A stretch of 64,000 nt of DNA from Aurantimonas sp036549475. GTDB lineage: Bacteria > Pseudomonadota > Alphaproteobacteria > Rhizobiales > Rhizobiaceae. Below are positions 15,994 to 24,645 of this stretch, piece after piece; within the stretch, counting starts at the first letter, position 1; every line of letters starts with the position of its first letter. A model generated the notes under the pieces. It worked only from the letters and a program-made list of their open reading frames with translations. It ran no database searches and was not told the DNA's origin. The position numbers were made by a program, and so were the translations under genes. Location of the stretch: NCBI RefSeq assembly GCF_036549475.1, contig NZ_JAZHLI010000001.1:1-64000 (forward strand), in the 5' to 3' direction.

Positions 15994-17049
15994 TCAGGCC
16001 GCGGCGGTCCAGTCCGTCAGGTCGAGTTGCACCTTCATGGCCTGCTTGCGGTCGCTGGCCAGGTCGAAGGCCTCGACGGCCCGGCCGGCCGGCAGCCGGT
16101 GGGTGATGAGCGGCGACAGGTCGACCAGTTGCCGCGAGACGAGGTCGGCCGCCAGCGCGAATTCCGCGTCGAAACGGAAGGAGCCGACCATCTCGATCTC
16201 CTTGGCGACCAGAGAGGCCAGCGGAAACTCGACCGGGCCGCCATTGCCGACGGCAACCAGCCGTCCGCGCGGGCGCACGCATTCCACCGCCGTGGCGACC
16301 GCTGCCGGGTTCCCCGAGCATTCGAACACCACATCGATTCGGCCCTTGTCCGCCTTGAGAGCATCGAGGCCGGTGCGGTCGCTGCCGAGATCGACCACGA
16401 CGTCGGCGCCGAGCTTGCGAGCGGTTTCCAACGGCTCGCCGACGACGTCGCAGGCGGTGATGTGCGCTGCCCCGGCGCGGCGGGCCGCCGCGACTGCGAG
16501 GCAGCCGATCGGGCCGCAGCCCGACACGAAGACGCGGGCGCCCAGAAGCGGGCCGGCCTGGCGCGCCGCATGCAGGCACACCGCGAAGGGCTCGGCCAGG
16601 GCGGCGAGGCCCGCATCCGTCGCCGCGCCCACCGGCACGGCCTGAGTGGCCGGCACCACCAGAACCTCGCGGAACGTGCCCTGGACATGCGGGAAGCGCA
16701 TGGCGCTGCCGCTGAACACCATGTCGAGACAGTGATGGCGCATGCCGCGCAGGCAATATTCGCACGTCCCGCAGGGCCGCGACGGATTGATCGCCACCCG
16801 GTCGCCGACGGCAAGGCCGGACACGCCCGAACCCAGTTCCTCGACGAGGCCCGAGGCTTCGTGCCCCAGGATCATCGGCTCCCGGATACGGATCGTCCCG
16901 AAGCCGCCGTGATGGTAGTAGTGCAGGTCCGAGCCGCAGATGCCGCCCGACTGGACGCGCAGTCGCACCTCGCCGGCACCGGGCGCCCCGGGATCGGGAC
17001 GCTCCTCGATGCGGAGGTCGTGGGGCGCGTGCGCAACGATCGCCTTCAT
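15994..17049 (-). CDS. Zinc-dependent alcohol dehydrogenase, L-idonate 5-dehydrogenase-like
   Basis: This is a medium-chain dehydrogenase/reductase of 351 residues. Catalytic zinc ligands lie in GGICGSDLHYYHHGGFG and GHEASG, structural zinc cysteines in CGTCEYCLRGMRHHC, and the NAD(P) site in VSGCGPIGCLAVAAARRAGA. The YYHHGGFGTIRIREPMILGHE segment is the pattern seen in L-idonate 5-dehydrogenases, which oxidise L-idonate to 5-ketogluconate. The adjacent SDR resembles gluconate 5-dehydrogenase, the partner in that pathway, so a sugar-acid substrate is likely. I chose the ATG at 17049 (MKAIVAHAPHDLRIEE). Confidence 0.88.
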   Translation of the reverse strand: MKAIVAHAPHDLRIEERPDPGAPGAGEVRLRVQSGGICGSDLHYYHHGGFGTIRIREPMILGHEASGLVEELGSGVSGLAVGDRVAINPSRPCGTCEYCLRGMRHHCLDMVFSGSAMRFPHVQGTFREVLVVPATQAVPVGAATDAGLAALAEPFAVCLHAARQAGPLLGARVFVSGCGPIGCLAVAAARRAGAAHITACDVVGEPLETARKLGADVVVDLGSDRTGLDALKADKGRIDVVFECSGNPAAVATAVECVRPRGRLVAVGNGGPVEFPLASLVAKEIEMVGSFRFDAEFALAADLVSRQLVDLSPLITHRLPAGRAVEAFDLASDRKQAMKVQLDLTDWTAAA

Positions 17050-17071
17050 GGTATCTCCCGCTCTTGCCGCG

Positions 17072-17842
17072 TCACAGGACCGACAGCATCCCGCCGTCGA
17101 CATAGATGATCTGGCCGTTGACGTAGTCGGAGGCCGAGGAGGCGAGGAAGACGGCCGTGCCGACCAGTTCCTCGGGCTGGCCCCAGCGGCCGGCCGGCGT
17201 GCGGCTCTTGACCCAGTTGTCGAAGGCCTCGTTGGCGACCAGCGCCTCGTTCATGTCGGTCAGCATGTAGCCGGGTCCAATGGCATTGGCCTGGATGCCG
17301 GAGGCGGCCCATTCGGCGGCCATGCCCTGGGTCAGAAGCTTGATGCCGCCCTTGGCGACGGTATAGGGGATCACCGTCGCGCGGGCGAGCTGGCTGGTCA
17401 GCGAGCCGATGTTGATGATCTTGCCGCGACCGCGCGGGACCATGCGGCGGGCGGCCTCGCGGCCGATCAGGAAGGCGCTGGTCAGGTTGGTGTCGATCAC
17501 CCGCTGCCAGTCGGCCAGCGCCAGTTCGAGCATCGGCTGGCGGTGCTGGATGCCGGCGTTGTTGATGACGATGTCGACTTCCAGCCCCTCGGCATCGAAG
17601 CGCTCGAAGGCGGCGACCACGTCGGCCTCCCCGGTCACGTCGAAGACCGCCTCGTGGACCGTGTGGCCGGCATCGCGCAGTTCCTTGGCGGCGGCGGCGA
17701 CCGTCTCGGCGCTGCGTCCGTTCAGGATGACCACGGCGCCGGCTTCCGCCAGCCCCTGCGCCATCGCCTTGCCCAGTCCGCGCGAGGAGCCGGTGATCAG
17801 TGCCGTGCGGCCGGTCAGGTCGAATGATGCGGTTTTGGTCAT
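17072..17842 (-). CDS. SDR family oxidoreductase, gluconate 5-dehydrogenase-like
   Basis: This is a short-chain dehydrogenase of 256 residues. The nucleotide-binding motif is TGSSRGLGKAMAQGLAEAG, the NNAG motif is INNAGIQHRQPMLEL, and the active site is Ser in NIGSLTSQLARATVIPYTVAKGG (YxxxK, Tyr then Lys). The NNAGIQHRQPM segment is characteristic of gluconate 5-dehydrogenases, which interconvert D-gluconate and 5-keto-D-gluconate. It is 12 bases after the enolase-superfamily gene and 22 before the idonate dehydrogenase-like gene, in one operon. Confidence 0.9.
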   Translation of the reverse strand: MTKTASFDLTGRTALITGSSRGLGKAMAQGLAEAGAVVILNGRSAETVAAAAKELRDAGHTVHEAVFDVTGEADVVAAFERFDAEGLEVDIVINNAGIQHRQPMLELALADWQRVIDTNLTSAFLIGREAARRMVPRGRGKIINIGSLTSQLARATVIPYTVAKGGIKLLTQGMAAEWAASGIQANAIGPGYMLTDMNEALVANEAFDNWVKSRTPAGRWGQPEELVGTAVFLASSASDYVNGQIIYVDGGMLSVL

Positions 17843-17854
17843 GATGTCTTCCTT

Positions 17855-19054
17855 CTAGATTTCGCTGATGCGGCGAGAGAGGTCGGCGCGCTCGAAGACG
17901 TCCGATTTCAGTTCGACGCCGAGGCCCGGTCCGTCCATGGGATAGACGTAGCCGCCCTCGATCCGCGGCACCGCGGTCACGAGTTCCGTATACCAGCCGC
18001 GATAAAACGCCCTAACGGATTCCTGGATCAGCGTGTTGGGCTGGCTGAACGACATGTGGACGGCGGCCGCGAAGCCGACCGGGCCGATGCAGTCGTGCGG
18101 CGCGAAGGGCCGGTGCCAGGTCTCGGCAAGGGCGGCGATCTTGCGGCCCTCGGTCAGGCCGCCGGACCAGCACAGATCGACCATGGCCACCGACAGCGCA
18201 TCGCGGTCGAGCATGTCCTTGTAGGGCCAGCGCGAGCCGAGCGTTTCGGAGGCGCAGACCCAGACATCGGTCGAACGGGCATATTCGGCGAGCGCCTGGG
18301 GCGAGTTCATGCGGATCGGATCCTCGAACCACATCGGCTTGTAGGGCTCGAGTTCCTTCGCGATCATCTTGGCGGCCGGCAGGTTCCACAGCGAGTGGAA
18401 CTCCACCATGATGTCGATCCGGTCGCCGACGGCCTTGCGGATCTTCTCGAAGGGTTCGAGGCCGCGCCGCATCTGCTCGGCCGTCAGATAGAGGCCGCCC
18501 GTCTCGTTGGCGATCGGGTCGAAGGGCCAGATCTTCATGGCGTCGATGCCGTTGTCGAGGAGATCCTCGGCCAGCGCGCCGGCATCGGTCATGAAGGCGT
18601 CGAGATCCTCGTAGGGGCCAGTATTCTCGCCGAGGTTCCAGTTCGACACCGGCCGGATGTTGGACGAGCTGACATAGCGGGTACCGGCGCAGGTATTGTA
18701 GATGCGCAGCCGGTCGCGGCACAGGCCGCCCAGCATCTGGTGCACCGGCTGGTCGCAGAGCTTGCCGAAGATGTCCCACAGCGCGATGTCGATCGCCGAA
18801 GCCGCGCGATACTCGACGCCGGTGGAGGACTGCGCCATCGGCAGGTTCACCATCTCCTTTGACAGCGCCTCGATATGCAGCGGATTGCGGCCGAGCAGGC
18901 GGCCGGCCAGCGTGTCGTGGATGTGGGCGGACACTGCGCCGGCGCCGTAGAAGGTCTCGCCGAGCCCGATGATCCCGGCATCGGTGTGGACGCGCACCCA
19001 CAGGACATTGGAGAATTCCTCGGTCCGCAGCGTCTCGATGGCGGTGATTTTCAT
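17855..19054 (-). CDS. Enolase-superfamily enzyme, mandelate racemase/muconate lactonizing type
   Basis: This is a Mg2+-dependent enzyme of 399 residues that abstracts a proton alpha to a carboxylate, probably a sugar-acid dehydratase or epimerase. A capping domain at the N-terminus (ITAIETLRTEEFSNVLWVRVHTDAGIIGLGETF) precedes the barrel. Likely active-site residues are Lys in MKIWPFD, metal ligands Glu in IMVEFHSLW, FEDPI and CASETLGSRW, and a general base His in FAPHDCIGPVG. The KxWPFD motif is used by several acid-sugar dehydratases. The start at 19054 follows AGGAGGGAG. Substrate specificity cannot be assigned. Confidence 0.88.
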   Translation of the reverse strand: MKITAIETLRTEEFSNVLWVRVHTDAGIIGLGETFYGAGAVSAHIHDTLAGRLLGRNPLHIEALSKEMVNLPMAQSSTGVEYRAASAIDIALWDIFGKLCDQPVHQMLGGLCRDRLRIYNTCAGTRYVSSSNIRPVSNWNLGENTGPYEDLDAFMTDAGALAEDLLDNGIDAMKIWPFDPIANETGGLYLTAEQMRRGLEPFEKIRKAVGDRIDIMVEFHSLWNLPAAKMIAKELEPYKPMWFEDPIRMNSPQALAEYARSTDVWVCASETLGSRWPYKDMLDRDALSVAMVDLCWSGGLTEGRKIAALAETWHRPFAPHDCIGPVGFAAAVHMSFSQPNTLIQESVRAFYRGWYTELVTAVPRIEGGYVYPMDGPGLGVELKSDVFERADLSRRISEI

Positions 19055-19152
19055 GCAGGCAGGCTCCCTCCTGGGCGAATCCCCTTGCAATTCGCCGCCC
19101 TTCTTCGGCGCGATGGACGGCCGGGGTCAAGGCGGCCCACGCAACGCGGGCC

Positions 19153-19575
19153 TCAGGCCGCGCCGATCGTGACCGCACAGGACGCAGAATCCGCGGGCGC
19201 GTCGATCTCGATCAGGTCGCCCTCGCCGATGCCGTCGATGTCACAGAGGATGACGGGGCAATCGCGGCCGTAGAGCGCCCTGGCGACCATCGCACCGACG
19301 GTGAGGATCGGATCGGGCCGGGCCAGCAGGATGGCGAGCGGCCCGGTCTGCCGCCGGATCGACTCGGCCAGGACGGACGCCGACGACGACGAACCGCGGC
19401 CGCTCGGCATGACGAGGATGCGCCCGGTCACGCAGGCGCCGCGCGCGGCGTGCGAGGCGTCGATGATCCGGCCGGTTTCCACGTCGACGCCGCCCCAGAA
19501 GCTGAGGGCTTCGCCGAGGACGAGCGCCCGACCCTCCGCCCGCCCGGCGACGATTGCCCGGCCCTCGCGGCTCAT
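19153..19575 (-). CDS. Aconitase X swivel domain protein (small subunit, DUF126)
   Basis: This is the small subunit of a split aconitase X, 140 residues. The swivel-domain features are GRALVLGEALSFWGGVDVETGRIIDASHAARGACVTGRILVMPSGRGSSSSASVLAE. The Ser-rich PSGRGSSSS loop is the conserved substrate-contact motif. Its start overlaps the stop of the large subunit (ATGA). Characterised bacterial type II aconitase X enzymes dehydrate cis-3-hydroxy-L-proline, and the split form is called IIb. Whether this one uses that substrate is inference. Confidence 0.9.
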   Translation of the reverse strand: MSREGRAIVAGRAEGRALVLGEALSFWGGVDVETGRIIDASHAARGACVTGRILVMPSGRGSSSSASVLAESIRRQTGPLAILLARPDPILTVGAMVARALYGRDCPVILCDIDGIGEGDLIEIDAPADSASCAVTIGAA

Positions 19576-20827
19576 GCGGGGCTCCTCACGACCCTGCCGG
19601 CCTCAGCGGACAGGACGCAGTCCTCCAGCGACCCGAAGGCCACGGAGACGCCGATATTGCCCGGCGCGTAATGCGCCCACTTGCCGGAATTGGTCATCAC
19701 CGCCCCCTCCACGCCGTGCAGGATCGTGGTGACATAGGTGCAGGTATCGACGACCGGAACGAGGCCGCAATTTACCAGGCCTGCCAGCGCGCCGTCCTGG
19801 TGAAGCCCGGCCAGGGTCTCGCGACTGGTATTGACGTAGATCGGGACGCCCCGGTCCGGCCGCACGCCCCGCAGCAGCGGCAGCAACAGATCCCATTCGC
19901 CACGCGAAAAATGCGGCGTGCCCAGGCAAACCGCATCGATGGGCGCCCCCACCGGGACGGTGGACAGACGGCTCAGCACGTCTTCGACGGCCGCCGGGGT
20001 GATCGGGATGATCCGGTCGGGTTGCGCGCTGGCGAAAGCCGCCGCCAGCGTCGGGGCTTCCGGCGTGATGCCGACCGCGTGGAACAGGCCGACCGCGCCG
20101 GCGGAAGCGGCCGCCGCGCCCAGCGCCTTGAGCTGGTCCTCGTCGCGGGGCGGCGGCAGGCCCTCGATGACCGGCACGGACTCGGCCGATGCTTCGCCGA
20201 TGATCAGACCGACCGCGACATAGAGCGCGTCGCTCGGCTCGATCGACGGCGCGAAGCCCTGGAGACGATACAGCAGGCGGCCGCGGCGGTTCTCGTCGAG
20301 ATGCAGGCCGAAAGCGGGCGCGCGGCCGGTGATCGCGCAGCACAGGTCGATGAAGTCGCCATAGCGGTCGGTGCGCGCGCCGATCACCGAATTGGCGAAG
20401 ACGATGGCATTGGATTCGCCCCACGCGACCTGTTCGCCGAAGCGGGGCCGGAACAGCGTCTGATAGGGCGCGCAGGTAAAGGAGGCCTGGCAGCCGAGGG
20501 CCTCGTGGGCCTGCATCAGCCGTCGCCGCGGCTGTTGCTCGCCGGCGTCGAGACGCACGAGATCGGGGTGGATGAGGTCGAGGGAGCCGACATTCAGGGT
20601 CGTCGGCACGCGGACGCGGCCGCCCTCTGTCAGCAACCGCTCGACGAAATCGAGGCTGACGGCGCCGTGATAGAGGCAACCGTCCACGTGCGCCCCGACA
20701 ATGTCGAGAAGGGCCCGGCGCCCACCGAGCGCGCGAAGGCGGCCAGGATCTGCATGGCGAACGCGGCGGCCTTGCCCTCCTCGCCATTCAGCAACGCGCG
20801 ATCCTGGTCGGTCAGGTGCAGGGACAT
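19572..20827 (-). pseudogene. Aconitase X catalytic subunit (DUF521), frameshifted near 20716
   Basis: This is the large subunit of split aconitase X, a candidate iron-sulfur dehydratase. The true N-terminus (MSLHLTDQDRALLNGEEGKA ... ILAAFARSVGA) starts at 20827 in one frame. The rest (RALLDIVGAHVDGCLYHGAV ... to PVVDTCTYVTTIL and MTNSGKWAHYAPG) continues in the next frame. The two join exactly if one C is restored in GCGCCGGGCC near 20716, giving VGA-RALLDIV. All other family regions are intact over about 417 residues. This is either a single-base sequencing error or a recent mutation. I see no standard slippery heptamer for programmed frameshifting. Confidence 0.85.
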
Positions 20828-21006
20828 CGATCACCCGTGGGAAGAGCGCCAGCCGCGGTCAGCCGGCAGCCCGTTGGCCGCGACAATGACCGGGAATTGC
20901 GGTGACTGGCAATCATCCACAGGCAATTGGCACGGCGCCCGCGAGGTTAAGAGTCCGGTTACCTACCCCGTCGATATTGCGGCTCCGGATTCGCGAAGGA
21001 GAAACC

Positions 21007-21270
21007 ATGAGTGACACGGCCATGATTGCGGGCGGACAGATCCGTTCGTTCGTCGAGCGCATCGAGCAGATCGAGAGCGAGATCCAGGACCTCAACGACG
21101 GCAAGAAGGAAGTCTTCGCCGAGGCCAAGGGCGAAGGGTTCGACGTCAAGGTGATCCGCGAGATCATCAAGTTGCGCAAGCAGGACAAGGACGAGCGGGA
21201 CGAGCACGAGACGCTGCTCGACCTCTACATGCGCGCGATGGAAGAGGCTCCGTCCGCCGTCGCCGCCTGA
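21007..21270 (+). CDS. gapR: GapR nucleoid-associated protein (DUF2312)
   Basis: This is a small (87 residues) DNA-binding protein of alphaproteobacteria that clamps overtwisted, AT-rich DNA ahead of replication and transcription and stimulates topoisomerases (known from Caulobacter GapR). The sequence IRSFVERIEQIESEIQDLNDGKKEVFAEAKGEGFDVKVIREIIKLRKQDKDERDEHETLLDLYMRAM is the full DUF2312 domain, helical throughout with coiled-coil character. I chose the ATG at 21007, after AAGGAG, over longer in-frame options. A terminator follows at 21293. Confidence 0.95.
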   Translation: MSDTAMIAGGQIRSFVERIEQIESEIQDLNDGKKEVFAEAKGEGFDVKVIREIIKLRKQDKDERDEHETLLDLYMRAMEEAPSAVAA

Positions 21271-21292
21271 GACGACGGACCGTGCGGCGTCA

Positions 21293-21328
21293 GGGAAGGC
21301 GCCCGGGATGCCCGGCGCCTTCCCGTTT
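21293..21328 (+). terminator. Terminator after gapR
   Basis: GGGAAGGCGCC (21293-21303) pairs with GGCGCCTTCCC (21314-21324), with an inner GGG/CCC pairing and an ATG loop, and GTTT follows. It lies between the convergent gapR and cupin genes and may serve both. Confidence 0.75.
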
Positions 21329-21357
21329 GCAGCGGACGCGCAGAACCGTTTGCGCCC

Positions 21358-21756
21358 TCAGGCGGCGGCATATTCCATGTCGCTGACATGCTCCAGCCAG
21401 TCGATGGCGATGCCGTCCAGGGCCTCCTGGATGGAGACATGCGTCATCATCGTGTCCGGGCCGGCGCCGTGCCAGTGCTTCTCGCCCGGCGAGATCCAGA
21501 TCACGTCGCCCGCCCGGATCACCTCGATCGGGCCGCCCTCGCTCTGGAACCGCCCTGCCCCCGCCGTGACATAGAGCGTCTGGCCCAGCGGATGGGTGTG
21601 CCATGCGGTGCGGGCACCGGGCTCGAAGGTCACCAGGTTCGAGCGCACCCGCGCCGGCTCGGGCGCCTCGACGATCGGGTCCTGCCACACGGTGCCGGTG
21701 AAATAGCTGGCCGGCCCGCGCCGTGTCGGGACGGATCCCCCGCGTCTGATGTCCAT
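21358..21756 (-). CDS. Cupin domain protein
   Basis: This is a single-domain cupin of 132 residues. The metal-binding motif is GARTAWHTHPLGQTLYVTAG (motif 1, His-x-His) with GDVIWISPGEKHWHGAGPDT as motif 2 (His). Proteins of this size include hydroxynitrile lyase-like and carboxymuconolactone-associated cupins, and the substrate cannot be assigned. The start at 21756 follows GGAGGAG on the minus strand. It stands alone, convergent with gapR. Confidence 0.85.
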   Translation of the reverse strand: MDIRRGGSVPTRRGPASYFTGTVWQDPIVEAPEPARVRSNLVTFEPGARTAWHTHPLGQTLYVTAGAGRFQSEGGPIEVIRAGDVIWISPGEKHWHGAGPDTMMTHVSIQEALDGIAIDWLEHVSDMEYAAA

Positions 21757-22107
21757 GATGACTCTCCTCCTCGCAGGGATTGTCGGGCGGTCTGCCGGCC
21801 CCTGCATTCCCGTTTGTCTCTCGACGCGACCCGATCACATGCCGAAGTCGCGATGGGTCCCTGCGCGACCATCGCACCGGCTGCGACCGGATGCCAGCGA
21901 ACAGGCGGGACGCCGCGCCCCGACCGCATCAGGCCGGCTCGGAACCACTTTTGCGTGCAATTCCAGGCCGCGCCCGCGGCGGTCGGGGCCCTGTCGTCTA
22001 CGGCAAGGATCTTGCGAGAACCGCCGCATGCGAGCGATGGCTGCAACCTTATCGCAACCGTCTGCCTGTATCTTCCACTCTGGATATCGCAGCGCATTGG
22101 AGTTTGA
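21757..22107. other. Intergenic region between cupin and TadG-like genes
   Basis: This 351-base region separates divergent genes and should hold both promoters. No frame in it looks like a gene. AT content rises in the last 100 bases. TTATCG and TATCTT near 22050-22075 could be promoter elements for the TadG-like gene, but the match is weak. Confidence 0.4.
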
Positions 22108-23973
22108 GTGCTGAAACTTGCGGGAATCGTTCGGTTTGTCGAAGCACGGGCCGGCAATGTTGCGGTCGTCTTCGGCCTGGCGCTGCCGATGCTCGTCATG
22201 TGCATGGCGACCGCCGTCGATCTTTCCGGGATCTATGGCGCCAATCGCAGCCTGCAGCAGGCCGCCGACGTCGCCGCGCTGGCCGCCGGGCGGGAATACG
22301 GCCGGACGCAGGACCCGGAATACCTGAAGAGCGTGTCGGAAGCCTACTTCTTCCACAATGCCGGCGAGGAGACCCGCGGCACGACGCAATTCAGCTATGA
22401 CGGCGTCGCACGCGAAGATGGCATGACGATCCTCAAGGTGACCGCACGGCGGCAATTGCCGACCTTCTTCGGTGACGCGCTGATGTGGGTCACGGGCGGA
22501 ACCCTCGACTGGCGTCAGTTCCCGCTCTACGCCAAGAGCGAGATCGTCGTGCAGAACCGCTCGATCGAACTGGCTCTGGTGCTCGACAATTCCGGCTCGA
22601 TGCAGGACAGGCCGAATTCCGGCGGCACCAAGAGCAAGATCGACATCGTGAAGGATGCGGCGACCGATCTTGCGGAACAGTTCCTGTCCGCGGACAAGGG
22701 CTCGACCGAAGAGTTTCCCGTACAATTCGCCGTCGTCCCCTTTTCCAGCTCGGTGAATGTCGGCCCGCAATACAAAAACGCGGCCTGGATGGACACGCAG
22801 GGCCGCTCGCCGATCCACCACGAGAATCTCGACTGGGGAAACTGGCTGTCCGGAGCCACAAGCGGCGGCTGGAACTGGGTCGGGGGCCGGGGCTGGGTCT
22901 ACACCGCCCCCTCGAGCGGCACGCCCCAGGCCAAGTTCAACGGCTCCTACTGGACCAAGATCTCGTCCGGCGAGCCGCTGACGCGGTTCTACGTCTATGA
23001 CAACGCGCATCTCAAGGGCGACTTCGGCAGCTGGCGCGGCTGCGTGGAGGCACGGCCGAACGGACTGTCGACCACCGACACGGTTCCCGATTCCACCAAG
23101 CCGGAGACGTTGTTCGTGCCGACCTTCGCGCCAGACGAATATGACGACGTCCAGGTCGGCTGGAACGACTATCTGGAGAGCACCAGCGGCTCCACCAATT
23201 CGGCCAAGGACGCGATGGCCGAGCAGGCCAAGGTCGCGAAATATTTCGACAGCAGCTACCGGCTGACGAAACCGAGCATCAACCGTGGGGACTGGGGGCC
23301 GAACTCCAATTGCGTGACGACGCCGCTCACGCCGCTGACCAAGACGCTGAAGACGGTCACCGACGCCATCGACGTCATGGAGGCGCAAGGCTCGACGAAC
23401 ATCCCCCATGGTCTGGCATGGGGCTGGCGCCTGCTGACGTCGCGCGAGCCGTTCACGGAAGGCAGGAGCCACGAGACACCCGACAACATGAAGGTGCTGG
23501 TGCTGATGACCGACGGCAACAACACCTACAACCTCAACTCCGGCGGCCGGCCACTGGAAATCCGCGACCACAACCGCTCGACCTACGGCTCCTACGGCTA
23601 TGGCGCGACCTACGCCCATGGCAGCAGCACGCGCAAAGCCGGCCGGATCTATGACGGCACCACCGGCGTCTCGAAGGACTACAGCGTCGACAGCTATGTT
23701 GCGGCCATGGACCAGAACGTCGCCAAGATCTGCCAGAACGTGAAGGCGGACGGTCGCAAGCCGGGCAGCGATATGGACGGTATCCTGATCTTCACCATCG
23801 CCTTCGACCTTCGCGACGGAGAGCCGGTGAAGAAGCTGATGGAGGATTGCGCCTCGGATGGTCTGATCGACCCGAGCCAGAAGCTCTATTACGACGCCCA
23901 GAGCCAGGACGAGTTGGCGGCCGCCTTCCAGGCGATCACCGAACAGATCTCGAGCCTGCGCATCGCCCGCTAG
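22108..23973 (+). CDS. TadG-like pilus-assembly protein with von Willebrand factor A domain
   Basis: This is a 621-residue membrane-anchored protein. The N-terminus (AGNVAVVFGLALPMLVMCMATAVDLSGIY) is the TadE/TadG-type transmembrane segment, followed by QQAADVAALAAGREY, typical of Flp-pilus pseudopilin-like proteins. A von Willebrand A domain follows, with MIDAS residues Asp160-x-Ser162-x-Ser164 (LVLDNSGSMQD) and LVLMTDGNNTYN near 470. The segment between carries a long Trp/Gly-rich insertion (about 225-290). The start is GTG at 22108. No tad secretion genes are in the window, so it either works with a remote tad locus or has been recruited to envelope adhesion. Confidence 0.87.
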   Translation: MLKLAGIVRFVEARAGNVAVVFGLALPMLVMCMATAVDLSGIYGANRSLQQAADVAALAAGREYGRTQDPEYLKSVSEAYFFHNAGEETRGTTQFSYDGVAREDGMTILKVTARRQLPTFFGDALMWVTGGTLDWRQFPLYAKSEIVVQNRSIELALVLDNSGSMQDRPNSGGTKSKIDIVKDAATDLAEQFLSADKGSTEEFPVQFAVVPFSSSVNVGPQYKNAAWMDTQGRSPIHHENLDWGNWLSGATSGGWNWVGGRGWVYTAPSSGTPQAKFNGSYWTKISSGEPLTRFYVYDNAHLKGDFGSWRGCVEARPNGLSTTDTVPDSTKPETLFVPTFAPDEYDDVQVGWNDYLESTSGSTNSAKDAMAEQAKVAKYFDSSYRLTKPSINRGDWGPNSNCVTTPLTPLTKTLKTVTDAIDVMEAQGSTNIPHGLAWGWRLLTSREPFTEGRSHETPDNMKVLVLMTDGNNTYNLNSGGRPLEIRDHNRSTYGSYGYGATYAHGSSTRKAGRIYDGTTGVSKDYSVDSYVAAMDQNVAKICQNVKADGRKPGSDMDGILIFTIAFDLRDGEPVKKLMEDCASDGLIDPSQKLYYDAQSQDELAAAFQAITEQISSLRIAR

Positions 23974-24071
23974 GGATTATCGCGCCGGATCCGACGCACC
24001 CGGCGCTGCTGACATCCCGCTGCTCCGCACCATGTGCCGGAGACAAATCCCAGGCCCAGGAGGCATCCGTC

Positions 24072-24605
24072 ATGCTTGCAGCCACACTCTTCTTCCTGAG
24101 CCTCGGGCTCTCCCAGCCCCTCGCCACCATGACCGCGAGCGCGGATGCCGCCGTGGTGTCTGACGCCGCGACGACTGCCCACTCCCGCAGCGTGCCGGAC
24201 GGCGCCTATCGTCTGGCACAGCATCGCCCGGGCGGCGGAACGGTGGGGCGCGGCGACCACCGCGGATACCGCGACCGTCGCCGCTCTCTCGACGCCGATC
24301 GCTATCTCTACGACTTCCGGGGTTCGCCGCGCTGGCGCGCCGAGGACCGTCTGCGCGACCGGCACCGGGATCGCCGCTGGGGCCGTGATCGCCATCGCGA
24401 CTGGGACCGTCGTCATGACCGCCGCGACCGCGACTGGGATCGCGACCACCGCGACCGGGACAGGGACTGGCGGCGCGACCGCCGAGACAGCGACTGGGAT
24501 TTTGGCCGGGGCTTCGACCGTCACCGCGATCGTGACCGCCGGCGAGGCGATGACCGCTTCCGCGACAGGCGCGACCGCTTCGAGGACCGGCGCAAGCGCT
24601 GGTAG
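24072..24605 (+). CDS. Arg/Asp-rich secreted low-complexity protein
   Basis: This is a 177-residue protein of unknown function. A signal peptide (MLAATLFFLSLGLSQPLATMTASADA) is followed from about residue 55 by a region built almost only of Arg, Asp, His and Trp, with many RDR, DRD and DWD units. A similar low-complexity plan is seen in some RcnB-type and other envelope proteins, but I see no RcnB motif that would fix it. The strong AGGAGG site upstream and the clean signal peptide argue for a real gene. The repetitive codons (gaccgc/cgcgac) favour length changes by slippage. Confidence 0.65.
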   Translation: MLAATLFFLSLGLSQPLATMTASADAAVVSDAATTAHSRSVPDGAYRLAQHRPGGGTVGRGDHRGYRDRRRSLDADRYLYDFRGSPRWRAEDRLRDRHRDRRWGRDRHRDWDRRHDRRDRDWDRDHRDRDRDWRRDRRDSDWDFGRGFDRHRDRDRRRGDDRFRDRRDRFEDRRKRW

Positions 24606-24645
24606 GGCGGCGTCCGCGACCGCGACGGACTCCCGCCGTCAACGA

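Noticed and set aside
20700..20735. Programmed -1 frameshift in aconitase X
   Set aside because: No X-XXY-YYZ slippery heptamer in the zero frame and no obvious stimulatory structure. A missing base is simpler.
24240..24600. Repetitive gaccgc/cgcgac DNA as a tandem repeat or CRISPR array
   Set aside because: There are no fixed-length repeat and spacer units. The pattern comes from Arg/Asp codons in one continuous reading frame with a signal peptide.
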